From: Corynebacterium flavescens
Lineage (GTDB): Bacteria > Actinomycetota > Actinomycetes > Mycobacteriales > Mycobacteriaceae
DNA length: 64,000 nt
Direction: 5' to 3'
Assembly: GCF_008693105.1 (NCBI RefSeq)
Contig: NZ_VXKK01000009.1
Location: 1-64,000, forward strand
Shown: one piece after another, positions 51,832 through 61,253 of the stretch
Position numbering within the stretch: position 1 is the first letter of the stretch
Layout of the letters: every line of letters begins with the position of its first letter
Notes under the pieces: generated by a model
Told to the model about the DNA's origin: nothing
The model's input: the letters and a program-made list of their open reading frames with translations, nothing else
The model's database searches: none
Program-made: the position numbers and the translations under genes

Positions 51832-53766
51832 ATGAAAGATCTTTATCAATTTGTCAATGGCCCCTGGATTAAGGCCCACGTTATCCCTGATGACCGCGGT
51901 ATCGACGGCACTTTTCACGCCCTGCGCGATGAGGCCGAGGAACTTGTCCACGGCATCGTTCAGGAAGACTCGGGCCGCCCGGGAACCGTCTACCAATCCT
52001 TCATGGATACCGAGGGCGTCAACGCGGCGGGCCTAGCCCCGCTCGACGCCGATCTCGATCGCCTCGCCGCCTCTACTCCGGAAGAGTTGGCCTTTAACCT
52101 TGGCGCGCTGGAAAGGGAGGGCGTGGGTTCTCCGGTCACCTTCTGGGTGGAAAAGGACTCGGGCTCCGAAGAATCTCTGGCCTATATCCATCAATCAGGA
52201 CTGGGCCTGCCCGATGAGGCTTATTATCGCGAGGAAGCCCACGCGGAAACCCTCGCTGCTTATCGCGAGCACGTCGCAGCAATGCTAGAGTTCGTGGATC
52301 CAGCACGGCTCTTTGGGCTTGGCGTGCAGGCTGCGGCCACCCGTATAGTCAACCTCGAAACCGAGCTCGCTGCCGGTCACTGGGACGTTGTGGCCAGCCG
52401 TGATGCCGTGAAGACCTATAACCTCAGCGAATTCGCTGAGCTCCCGGGCTTGGTGCAATCGATGCTGGCCGGCGGCGGTCTACCCAAGCACCGCGTGGTC
52501 AACATGATGCCTTCCTACCTTGAGCACCTAGCAGGACTTTTTAACTCCGAGCGCATGGCGGACTGGCAGCTGTGGGCCACCTGGCGCATCCTGCGCTCAC
52601 GCGCGGCCTACCTGCCGGAAGAGGTCGGGGAAAAGAACTTTGAGTTCTACGGCACCCGCCTGTCTGGTGCTACGGTGCAAAGGGATCGCTGGAAGCGGGC
52701 CCTCGCCCTGGCTGAAGGATTTGTGGGCCAAGAAACCGGCAAGGTCTTCGTGGAGAAGTACTTCCCGCCTTCATCCAAGGACGAGATGGACACCCTCGTG
52801 GATTACCTCATCGCAGCCTACCGCGAGCGCATCAGCACGCTGGAGTGGATGACTCCCGCCACCCGCGAGCGTGCGCTGGAGAAGCTCTCGCAGTTCAAGG
52901 CCAAGATCGGGTACCCGGAGAAGTGGCGCGATTACTCCGGCCTGGAGTTCTCACCCCGCGGTGCGGATCTGGTGGATAACGTGCGCACCGGTTGTGCATG
53001 GTCCCACGATTTCGAGCTTAACAAGATCGGCAAACCTGCCGACCGTGACGAGTGGTTTGCCACCCCGCAGACCGTCAACGCCTTCTATAACCCGGTGGTC
53101 AATGACATCACCTTCCCAGCCGCGATCCTGCGCCCGCCCTTCTTTAACCCAGAAGCCGACGCCGCAGAGAACTTCGGTGCCATCGGTGCCGTCATCGGCC
53201 ACGAGATCGGGCACGGCTTCGATGATCAGGGCTCGCAGTATGACGGACACGGCAACCTCAACTCCTGGTGGACCGATGAAGACCGCGCTGCCTTTGAGAA
53301 GCTCACCGCCAAGCTCGTCGAGCAATTCAATGGTCAGGTGCCCACCGTCCTGCGCGACAAGGGCATCGAATCTACCGGGGTCAACGGCAAGTTCACCCTG
53401 GGGGAGAACATCGGTGACCTTGGCGGACTAGGGATCGCCGTGGTTGCTTACAAAAAGTACTGCGCGGATAACGGCATCGATCTCACCGGCGCGGAGGCTC
53501 CCTTCGTTGCCGAGGGCGCCCAGCCGGAATTGGCGGCCCAGGAATGGAACGGCCTGCAGCGCTTCTTCCTCTCCTGGTCACGCGTATGGCGCACAGCCAT
53601 CCGCCCGGAAATGGCTACGCAGTACCTAGCCATTGATCCTCACTCACCGGCCGAGTTCCGCTGCAATCTCATCGCCGGCAATGTCGCCGAGTTCTATCAG
53701 GCCTTCGACGTGTCACAGGATTCACCGATGTACATTGCGCCTGAGAACCGCGTGACCATCTGGTAG
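51832..53766 (+). CDS. M13 family zinc endopeptidase (PepO/neprilysin-like)
   Basis: A 644-residue metallopeptidase that cuts oligopeptides. Zinc site H457-E458-x2-H461 (GHEIGHGFDDQGSQYDG), the downstream Glu in LGENIGDLGG, the substrate motif NAFYNP, and terminal residues ending VTIW as in the family. No signal peptide, so cytoplasmic or non-classically exported. TAGAGT lies 7 nt before ATG 51832, so the GTG 51823 start is rejected. Confidence 0.93.
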   Translation: MKDLYQFVNGPWIKAHVIPDDRGIDGTFHALRDEAEELVHGIVQEDSGRPGTVYQSFMDTEGVNAAGLAPLDADLDRLAASTPEELAFNLGALEREGVGSPVTFWVEKDSGSEESLAYIHQSGLGLPDEAYYREEAHAETLAAYREHVAAMLEFVDPARLFGLGVQAAATRIVNLETELAAGHWDVVASRDAVKTYNLSEFAELPGLVQSMLAGGGLPKHRVVNMMPSYLEHLAGLFNSERMADWQLWATWRILRSRAAYLPEEVGEKNFEFYGTRLSGATVQRDRWKRALALAEGFVGQETGKVFVEKYFPPSSKDEMDTLVDYLIAAYRERISTLEWMTPATRERALEKLSQFKAKIGYPEKWRDYSGLEFSPRGADLVDNVRTGCAWSHDFELNKIGKPADRDEWFATPQTVNAFYNPVVNDITFPAAILRPPFFNPEADAAENFGAIGAVIGHEIGHGFDDQGSQYDGHGNLNSWWTDEDRAAFEKLTAKLVEQFNGQVPTVLRDKGIESTGVNGKFTLGENIGDLGGLGIAVVAYKKYCADNGIDLTGAEAPFVAEGAQPELAAQEWNGLQRFFLSWSRVWRTAIRPEMATQYLAIDPHSPAEFRCNLIAGNVAEFYQAFDVSQDSPMYIAPENRVTIW

Positions 53767-53806
53767 TTCCGGGAACGAGAGAAGCGGCGCGGGTAATCTC
53801 GGGGTC

Positions 53807-54694
53807 ATGGCTAAAGAAGAAACTTCCGCTCATGACCCGCACCGCCCCCTCGAGGAGGGCCAGGAATGGCACATCGGCGGCAGTGACCGCCAGCTCAGCG
53901 AGCCTGAGCAGCTAGAACAGCTCGCCTCCTACCTAGAGGCGCATTATCCGCTCCCGGATTTCCGTCCGCCGTGGGCCGGGGGAGGCTCGCCGGCGGCGGA
54001 TCGCTATTGCGCACTCCTGCCGGACCGCATTACGCATGCCGCCATGATGGTCCTCGGCGCAGGCGTAGATCACAGCCTGCCGGGCACTAAGTTCACCGCT
54101 GAGATAACCCGCCACGACAGCGAGGTCGGTGCCATCTTTGTACCGCCCACCCCGACTGGGCGCTGGGCGGTATCGCTGCACTCTGGCGGTTGGTGGCGGG
54201 GCAATGGCCAGGCTCTGGAGATGCAGTGGCGCCCCGAGGTGGCCGCCGCAGCGCAGCTGTCCGGTACCACGCTTATCGATGTCGATTACCCGCTCGCGCC
54301 CGAGCACACCGTCGACGAAATGGTGGCTAGCGTGCGCCGCGCAGTCGAGCATGCCCGAGCCCAAGGCGCGGAATCGGTGACTGTGTGGGGCTATTCCTCC
54401 GGCGGTGCCTTGGCGGCGCTGCTATCGAAGGACGTCGATGCGCTCGCGCTTACCTTCCCCGACTTCGCCGCCCTGGGTAATCTTCCCGATACTCTGCGTG
54501 CAGGTTATGAGCTGCCCGCTGTCGATTCTTATCCCCGCACGCTCGTGCAGACCGCGCTCTATGACGAGGTGGCCAGCCCGGTGACCATACCCAGTGCCGA
54601 GCGCGCCGACTACGTCTCTCAGCACCGTATCTCCACCCCGGCTGTGGCGCGGCAGCGCATCATCGATACCGCGGAGTTCCTCAAGTCGGTGTAG
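53807..54694 (+). CDS. Alpha/beta hydrolase (HSL/esterase-like)
   Basis: A 295-residue cytoplasmic hydrolase. Oxyanion segment LHSGGWWRGNG (a variant of HGGG), VDYPLAPEHTVDE typical of the hormone-sensitive-lipase group, nucleophile GYSSGGALA, Asp in ALYDEVASP and a late His (SQHRIS). Leaderless (TAATCT, 7 nt, ATG). It ends one base before the convergent emb gene. Substrate unknown; the first 90 residues look like a family-specific extension. Confidence 0.8.
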   Translation: MAKEETSAHDPHRPLEEGQEWHIGGSDRQLSEPEQLEQLASYLEAHYPLPDFRPPWAGGGSPAADRYCALLPDRITHAAMMVLGAGVDHSLPGTKFTAEITRHDSEVGAIFVPPTPTGRWAVSLHSGGWWRGNGQALEMQWRPEVAAAAQLSGTTLIDVDYPLAPEHTVDEMVASVRRAVEHARAQGAESVTVWGYSSGGALAALLSKDVDALALTFPDFAALGNLPDTLRAGYELPAVDSYPRTLVQTALYDEVASPVTIPSAERADYVSQHRISTPAVARQRIIDTAEFLKSV

Positions 54695-57600
54695 CTACTT
54701 GTCGTCGGAGCCCTCGGGGCGAACCTTCATCTTCGATTCCTGCCACCATCCGGCGCGCGAGATTGTGTCGTGCTGGATGGCGGCGTCGGCAGGCGCCTGG
54801 CCCTGGGAGTTGGTGCGCAGTTCGTACTTTTCGACGGCGCCCCAATCCCGCGCCCAATCATTGTTGAGGTAGCTGGGGATCTCGTAGGAGTAGTTCACTG
54901 CCTCAGCCGTGGACATGGCTCCGCCGCCGGAGAAGGACTGGAAATCCGTGAGCGAGGTCTGCGCTGCCGCGTCCGGAAGGATGCGGTACTGCGGGATCTC
55001 AGTCACGCCGGCGTAGTGATTGAAGGTGCGCTGGCAGGGGAATTGCAGTGCCACTGACCAGTCGAGCAAGGCCGGGGTCTCCGAGGAGAATTGGGAGTTG
55101 AGGGTGGCGAGCTCAGGGACGCGCGGCGGGGTAAAGGCCACCCAATCGTCCTCATCAGTCGAATCATCGACGGCGACGAGGCGTACCGCATTTGCCTCGG
55201 CGGGGATCTTATCCATGGCGATGCGCAGGTTGCGCCACTTGGGCGTGGCCCCGACGTCGGAAAGCTCAAGCTCCCCGGTGTCGGAGGCCTTGCCCTGCGC
55301 GTCCACGGTGCCATACTCCAGGGTCAGCTCCATGCCCTCCTGCTCGACGCCGTTGACGTCGTGGTGGTAGATGTCGCCGGCGGCGGACACGGCCAGCACA
55401 GGCGCGTTGTCCTTGCGCTCGGGCAGACGGTACCACTGGGTGGTGACTTCCGCGGTGGACTGCTGGTTCGCAGCGTAGGAGCCGAGGACAGGGACCTTGG
55501 TGTAATCGAGGTTGAAGGGCAGGTGCATCTGGGAGCCATTGACGCCCTCAGTGCCGCGTACCCCGCCTTCGGAGGTGGAGTTGGAGCCGCTGGACTCGTT
55601 GGCGCTCTTGCTGCTTCCCTCGCGCGAATCCTGCGCGTTGGTGGCGCCGCCAGCGGAGCCGGAACCCTGGTTGCTTTGGTTTGCAGAACCGGTGGAATCA
55701 TCGCGGTTGACGTTGCCACCCAGTGAAGGATCGGTCCCAGAGGTGGCGCTGCCGCTGTCGGTAGCACCGCCGCCACCGATGGCGCCGACGGATGCGGAGT
55801 TCATGTTCTCCGGCTCGATGGAATCAGGGATGCCATTGGGATCGAAGCCGCGGAAATCCTCGTCCGGATTGATGAGGGAATCACCGAGATCACCGCGGAC
55901 CGGGGCGAGGAAGGAATCATTGGTATTGGTCTCGACCATGGTGGCATCCGCCAAGGAGCATACGTCTCCCTTCAAGGAAGCGAGGTTGCCCTTGCCCACC
56001 GAATAGGAATCCGCCTGGGCCACGTAGCCCTTGGCAAAGGAGGCGCAGGAGAAGGCCACCATGAGGACGCAGGCGATGCCGATAGGAGCGGACATCAAAC
56101 CAGACCAACGCGAGGCCTTCGCGGCGGCGGAGCGCTCGAATTCCGCGATGTTATCCTTGGCGCTGGCCTTGGATTTGCGGTGATTGTGCACCAGGGACTG
56201 GCCGACCCCGATTGCCAGGATGACCATGGCGATGAGGAGGAGGATCGTATTCGCCTCCACCGCCTTGAATTGCACGGTGCGATCCCACCACGGGATGCCG
56301 AAGGAAGAAACGTACCACCAGGCATTCCAGCCGGCGAAGGAGATGGCCAAGAGGAATACCACCGAGGCGATGGCGAAGGTTCGCGCGCGGGGCGAGCGCA
56401 TCGCAATCTGGGAAAGCACCACCGCCCCGAGCGCGGCGATGACCCCGGCCACGCCGGCGTAGATGCCGAAGTGGTGGGTCCACTTGGTGGGAGTAAACAT
56501 CAGGAAGAACATGGACAGCGCCACGATGAGGAGCAGGCGCTGGGTCGGGCCGACCTCGGCGCCGACAACGCGGCGATCCTTGATGAAGGCATAGGCAATG
56601 AGAGCCAGGCAGAAGAGCATGGTGAACATGGCGAAACGCCTTGTCATCGAGCCATCGACCGATTGCTGGAACAAGGTGGTGTAGCGAACGTACTCCGAGT
56701 ACCACGGCAGCGAAGGGCCTACCTCCGAGCGCACTCGGGTGGATTCTAGGACCGTGGCCAGCGTCTGGTCCCCGAAGGCGGCGACCATGATCGCGGTGCC
56801 GACAGCAAGGAAAGGCGCCACCATGGTCAGCCAGCCGCGGACCCCGCCGCCCATTGCGCTTACGCGCTGCGACATGATGGCAAAAAGGCGCGGCAAGCAG
56901 ACCAAGAACACCCCGACGGCGAAGAGGCCCGTGGGGCCTGCGCCTAGGGTGATGGTGGCGAAAAGCGTGCCGAATGCAGCGGGCAAAAGGCGCTGGGTGG
57001 CGATGGCGCGCTCGAAAGAAGCCCAGGTGAGCATGACGCCGAGAGCCACAATGGGCTCTGGGCGGGTGCCGTTGTTATAAGGCAGCCAGAAGGCTAGGAA
57101 CATGAAAGCGGCGGTCCACTGGGCCACGCGGCGATCACTGACCACCGCGCCGAAGCGCGGGAGAATCTCGCGCGAGAGGATGAACCAGACTATGAGCGCG
57201 GAGACCAATGCGGGCAAACGCACAAACATCGAGGAGCTAGAAATGCCCGCGAGGAAGGCAATCAGGTCATAGAAGGGTGAGCCGAAAGGCGCCTCGGGGA
57301 CGCCGTACCAGCGGTAGTAATTCGCCATATAGGTGGCGTGATCAGCAACACGGCCCATGGTGAGGATGAAGCCGTCATCCGAGGTATTGGAGCCGAAGAT
57401 ATGCCAAAAGCCCAAGACGGCCGCAACCACCGCGTCGAGGGGGCGAATTTGCTTCCAGGTAGGAGGCATAAAGCCGAGGCGGCGGCCATCAAGGCGATCG
57501 ATGCGCCATAGGCAGAACAAGCTGAGAATAACCATCGCTATGCCCAGCCACATGGCCGCAGTCTTGATCACTGATGGGGAGGAGGTAAAACGCGAATTGA

Positions 57601-58204
57601 CCTCGACGTGGACGTTCATTCCATCCGCGGCGAGAGCTGCGGCGTTTGCCGGGGAGTCATCGATCTCGGTGTAAATACCGGTGACCTGCGGGCGTTTGTC
57701 CTCGTCCGTGGTTTCCTTGTGCTTGCCCACGCTCACGGAGGTTTCTTCCCCAGTCGCGGAGATATGCAGCATCGCGTTGCTGGGAAGCTCGGAGACCTCC
57801 TTGGCATTGAGCGCGAGGAGCACCTCATCTAGGGAAGTGACCGAAAGGCCCTCCGTATCAGCGCGCACGAACATGCCGCGATTGGAGGCCTTTGGTGATT
57901 CCGGCGGGACGGTGCCGTAGAGCAGGTTTTGGCCCTCCCGCAGATCCGCTATCGCGGAAAGCGGAATGTCCGCCTCAATCGACTCCGGAGCCACCGAAAT
58001 GAGCGGCGCGTTGACTGACTGCAGGGAATCATTCTGCGGCCAGCCGAAGGAGGATTGCGTTTGATTCACCGGGAGAAGTGGCGTGGCCACAAAACACAGA
58101 AAACCGATGATTCCGGCAACTATCGCCGTCAGCCGCAGCCAACGCGGGGATGCCGCGATGGTTGGGCGAGGCTCGTTTTTCTTCGAGGCGAGGCTAACTG
58201 ACAC
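54695..58204 (-). CDS. emb: Arabinosyltransferase Emb (arabinogalactan synthesis)
   Basis: A 1169-residue GT-C glycosyltransferase that extends arabinan chains from decaprenyl-phospho-arabinose outside the membrane; the ethambutol target family. One N-terminal membrane segment, an outer jelly-roll region, about 14 further segments, catalytic D276-D277 (NTSDDGFIL) in the first large loop, and a C-terminal carbohydrate-binding domain. About 90 residues near 800-890 form a Gly/Ser/Asn/Thr-rich low-complexity insert. GTG start with TAGACT 7 nt upstream gives it a promoter apart from aftA. Confidence 0.95.
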   Translation of the reverse strand: MSVSLASKKNEPRPTIAASPRWLRLTAIVAGIIGFLCFVATPLLPVNQTQSSFGWPQNDSLQSVNAPLISVAPESIEADIPLSAIADLREGQNLLYGTVPPESPKASNRGMFVRADTEGLSVTSLDEVLLALNAKEVSELPSNAMLHISATGEETSVSVGKHKETTDEDKRPQVTGIYTEIDDSPANAAALAADGMNVHVEVNSRFTSSPSVIKTAAMWLGIAMVILSLFCLWRIDRLDGRRLGFMPPTWKQIRPLDAVVAAVLGFWHIFGSNTSDDGFILTMGRVADHATYMANYYRWYGVPEAPFGSPFYDLIAFLAGISSSSMFVRLPALVSALIVWFILSREILPRFGAVVSDRRVAQWTAAFMFLAFWLPYNNGTRPEPIVALGVMLTWASFERAIATQRLLPAAFGTLFATITLGAGPTGLFAVGVFLVCLPRLFAIMSQRVSAMGGGVRGWLTMVAPFLAVGTAIMVAAFGDQTLATVLESTRVRSEVGPSLPWYSEYVRYTTLFQQSVDGSMTRRFAMFTMLFCLALIAYAFIKDRRVVGAEVGPTQRLLLIVALSMFFLMFTPTKWTHHFGIYAGVAGVIAALGAVVLSQIAMRSPRARTFAIASVVFLLAISFAGWNAWWYVSSFGIPWWDRTVQFKAVEANTILLLIAMVILAIGVGQSLVHNHRKSKASAKDNIAEFERSAAAKASRWSGLMSAPIGIACVLMVAFSCASFAKGYVAQADSYSVGKGNLASLKGDVCSLADATMVETNTNDSFLAPVRGDLGDSLINPDEDFRGFDPNGIPDSIEPENMNSASVGAIGGGGATDSGSATSGTDPSLGGNVNRDDSTGSANQSNQGSGSAGGATNAQDSREGSSKSANESSGSNSTSEGGVRGTEGVNGSQMHLPFNLDYTKVPVLGSYAANQQSTAEVTTQWYRLPERKDNAPVLAVSAAGDIYHHDVNGVEQEGMELTLEYGTVDAQGKASDTGELELSDVGATPKWRNLRIAMDKIPAEANAVRLVAVDDSTDEDDWVAFTPPRVPELATLNSQFSSETPALLDWSVALQFPCQRTFNHYAGVTEIPQYRILPDAAAQTSLTDFQSFSGGGAMSTAEAVNYSYEIPSYLNNDWARDWGAVEKYELRTNSQGQAPADAAIQHDTISRAGWWQESKMKVRPEGSDDK

Positions 58205-58305
58205 GGCGAATAGTCTACGTCACCGCTTGGGGTTTTCGGGACTCGTCGCCGCGCGGAGCGTGAAATACTGAGTGCTGCTGAATGCTATTGAGTGCTATTG
58301 GGGCC

Positions 58306-60294
58306 TCAAGAGGCGTCACTGCGCACGGCGACCACGAAGGGGCCTATCTGCTTGGTGTCCCAGCCTTCCGTGAAGACCTCCGGGTTAAAGAACACGGAGC
58401 GATAGCGCACGTTGGGCTGATTCGGGTAGATGTCATCGGCCAAGTGAGTCTTAAAACCATCGCCCGGATCCTCCAGGTTGTCGCGGAAGATCATCACATC
58501 CGGCCCACGCCATGGCGCAGATTCCAAGGCCTGCCGGAACTGTGCGGGGTCTTGCTCCCAGGAGTCTTTGCTCCATTGTTGAATCTGCTCATTGCGGACA
58601 CTGAACTCGCCCAAGGGGTTGGCGTAGTGGCTGGTAAAAGCATTAAATCCGAAGTAGGGGTTATAGCCCATAAAAAGCTTCTCATCCGTGAGCACCACGG
58701 TGTCATCTGCGGGGTGACCATGGGAATCAATGAAGTCACGGATGTCGATGTAGTGGCGGCTGGAATCACTGGTGAAACGGTCGCCGCGCTCGCCGTAGCC
58801 ATCCGTATCGGAATAAGCGTGGTCGAGCGCAGACTCATTGGCCTCGGGGATCTGCTGGGCGTAATGGATCCCGCCCAGTGCCAGCACAGCGAGGAAGGCA
58901 GCGTTGAGGCGCTGGCGTAGCTTGAGATCGACAACCTGAGGATAGAGCGCCTTAAACCCGCTCAGCCGAAGCTCCGCAAGTGCGAGGATGCCCGCCGTAG
59001 CGAAAGTTAGAACGACGGCTATCTCCAAACGGAAGCCCAGCAGAGTAGAACCGATGAGCGTGACAATCATGGAAGCCAGGATCCACAGATAGAGACCAAT
59101 GAGAGCACAGGTCAGGGAGAGGATCTCCGGCGTTTCCAGCCTTATCATCAGGTAGACCAGACCGATAAGACAGAGCAGGCCAATGATGCTGAAGGAGAGG
59201 AAGGGAACCGGAACCTGCGTTCCCTCCTGGGGCAGGTAGTGCTGCGCGGTCGATTCCAGCGGCGTCGATGCCCGCAGCGCCGCCAAGACATAAGGGCCCC
59301 ACGCTATGGAGGCTATGGCAATGGAGCCAACCCCGATGATGATAGTGCGGAAAATCGGGCGCCACTGCTGCCTGTAGATAGCGGTAAGCAGCGCCAGCCA
59401 ACACACGACGGTCAGCGCAACTGCACCGGTGAAAAGGGTATAGAAGGTGGCGGATATCCCCAGGTACAAGGTGATGCCGATGGTCGAGGCCCAGGAGCCG
59501 GCGAAAGCATGTGCGCACATCACGGCGACTGCGGGAACGCCCATCGCGATGACCGCGGAATAGGGTTCCTCAGCACCGAGGGTCGCGGTTACCGCGGTGG
59601 TGACCAAGGCGATGGCGGTGGCTACCGGCAGCGAGCCCGTCAGGCGCTGCCAGATGGGCACGAGGATACAGCCAGCAACCGCGATGGAGATGAGGGACCA
59701 AGGCTGGAAGACTTCCCAGCCGGGTATTCCCAACAGGTGCGCTAGGCGCCCGCCCAGCCAGAACCAGCCCAGAGGATAGAAGGTGGGCAGGCCCTCGTAG
59801 TTCATGTCGGCGTAGCCCATCTGGTCGGCCGAACGGGTAAGGAACTGCGTGCGGAAGACCTGATCCACCTGGACTCCGTCGAGCCACAGGCGCGTTGCCG
59901 AAAGCGGTAGTCCGAGCGCGGCGAGTATCAAAAGCGCGGGGGAGAGGTAGCTGACCACATAAGTCAGCCACGTGCGCCAGCGCGGACGCGGGACACGGCC
60001 GCCCTCTTTTTCTTTATACCCATCACGGATCCATAGCGTGGCCAAGACAGCGACGAGGACAACCGTGGCCACTATTCCTACGGTGCATAGAGCGCGGGTG
60101 ACCATGGAGGTATTGAAAGCAGGCAGAGAAATCCTGTGGAAGATGTACCAACCAGCCAAGGTGAGTAGACCACTGCCCAAAGCCGTGACCGCTATCCCGA
60201 TGAGGGCGGTCCTAAGCGGTAGACGGTCGGGAGCGTATTCCTGCAGCGCGGGTGGGGTAGGGCGTGCAGAGATGTCGGCAGCTGGACTTGTCAT
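58306..60294 (-). CDS. aftA: Galactan 5-O-arabinofuranosyltransferase AftA
   Basis: A 662-residue GT-C membrane enzyme that adds the first arabinose to galactan, priming arabinan growth. About 11-13 membrane segments fill residues 30-500; a soluble outer C-terminal domain (to 662) follows. I start at MTSPAADIS (60294), since the longer frame adds 41 unlikely residues. Order dprE1-dprE2-aftA-emb equals the conserved Corynebacteriales arrangement. Confidence 0.92.
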   Translation of the reverse strand: MTSPAADISARPTPPALQEYAPDRLPLRTALIGIAVTALGSGLLTLAGWYIFHRISLPAFNTSMVTRALCTVGIVATVVLVAVLATLWIRDGYKEKEGGRVPRPRWRTWLTYVVSYLSPALLILAALGLPLSATRLWLDGVQVDQVFRTQFLTRSADQMGYADMNYEGLPTFYPLGWFWLGGRLAHLLGIPGWEVFQPWSLISIAVAGCILVPIWQRLTGSLPVATAIALVTTAVTATLGAEEPYSAVIAMGVPAVAVMCAHAFAGSWASTIGITLYLGISATFYTLFTGAVALTVVCWLALLTAIYRQQWRPIFRTIIIGVGSIAIASIAWGPYVLAALRASTPLESTAQHYLPQEGTQVPVPFLSFSIIGLLCLIGLVYLMIRLETPEILSLTCALIGLYLWILASMIVTLIGSTLLGFRLEIAVVLTFATAGILALAELRLSGFKALYPQVVDLKLRQRLNAAFLAVLALGGIHYAQQIPEANESALDHAYSDTDGYGERGDRFTSDSSRHYIDIRDFIDSHGHPADDTVVLTDEKLFMGYNPYFGFNAFTSHYANPLGEFSVRNEQIQQWSKDSWEQDPAQFRQALESAPWRGPDVMIFRDNLEDPGDGFKTHLADDIYPNQPNVRYRSVFFNPEVFTEGWDTKQIGPFVVAVRSDAS

Positions 60295-60409
60295 GTCCCA
60301 TAGTTTCCCACAAATGCAGTTCGGTTTAAGAACCAGCGGGGCTTTCCACGCCAGATTCCTGAGACTTCTCGCCTGCTGCACGAGGGAAAACGAAGGGAGG
60401 GCACGGCCA

Positions 60410-60435
60410 CTCGGCACGAAACACTCTGTGCCGAG
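60410..60435 (-). terminator. Hairpin between dprE2 and aftA
   Basis: Eight-base perfect arms CTCGGCAC and GTGCCGAG around a 10-nt loop lie in the 181-bp gap between dprE2 and aftA. No T-run; partial termination or mRNA end protection is possible. Confidence 0.4.
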
Positions 60436-60475
60436 CGACCATGCCCCCCGCGTTTAAATCCGCTGGCGCCTGATC

Positions 60476-61234
60476 TTAGAAAGGCAGCTTGCGGAAAATC
60501 GCCTGCGGGATGAACTTGAAGGCGAGCGAGACATATTGGAAGAGCGGATGCACGAAGATCGCTTGCTTGTGCTCGACGACGGCCTTCACGGTGGCCTCGG
60601 CTACGTCGGAGACGTTGACGGTCAGCGGCGCCTCGCCGGCCTCCGCGGACATCTTGGTGCGGACCTGACCGGGGCGGACAACGAGGACGTTGGCGCCGGT
60701 GCCGCGCAGGGCTTCGTCAAGGTTGATGAAGAATCCATCGACGCCGGCCTTGGCGGCACCGTAGACAAAGTTGGAGCGGCGCACGCGCATGCCGGCCACG
60801 GAGCTCAGCGCCACGATGGTGCCATGTCCCTGCTCCTTGAAGTACTGACCCAGCAAGACGCCGAGGGAGACGGGAGCGGTGAAGTTGGTCTCCGCGGAGG
60901 CGACGGCCTTGGCCTGGTCCTGCCACAGCTCTTCCTGGTCACCGAGGGTGCCGAAGGCGATGATGGCGACGTCGACATCGCCGCGCTCCCAGGCGCTGGC
61001 TACGACCTGCGGGTGAGAAGAGAAATCGGTGGCGTCGAAGTCAATGACCTCGACGTCTGCCCCGCGGGCCTTAAGGTCCGCGGTGGCCTGAGCGATGCGC
61101 GGGGAATCGTGGCGGGCGGCCAAGGTCACCTTGGCGGGGCCGCGCTGGAGGAACTCCTCGACGATTCCCAGTCCGATCTCGGAGGTACCGCCGAGGAGGA
61201 AGATGTGCTGTGCTTGGCCTACTGCGTTAAGCAT
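60476..61234 (-). CDS. dprE2: Decaprenylphosphoryl-2-keto-ribose reductase DprE2
   Basis: A 252-residue SDR that uses NADH to finish the two-step epimerisation of decaprenyl-phospho-ribose to the arabinose donor. Cofactor motif LLGGTSEIGLGI, catalytic Ser (ALSSVAGM) and Y-x3-K (YGAAKAGV). AAAGGA precedes the ATG by 10 nt; it lies 19 bp downstream of dprE1, so one transcript is expected. Works as a pair with DprE1 on the cytoplasmic or inner-membrane side. Confidence 0.95.
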   Translation of the reverse strand: MLNAVGQAQHIFLLGGTSEIGLGIVEEFLQRGPAKVTLAARHDSPRIAQATADLKARGADVEVIDFDATDFSSHPQVVASAWERGDVDVAIIAFGTLGDQEELWQDQAKAVASAETNFTAPVSLGVLLGQYFKEQGHGTIVALSSVAGMRVRRSNFVYGAAKAGVDGFFINLDEALRGTGANVLVVRPGQVRTKMSAEAGEAPLTVNVSDVAEATVKAVVEHKQAIFVHPLFQYVSLAFKFIPQAIFRKLPF

Positions 61235-61253
61235 TGTCTAGTAGTCCTTTCGA

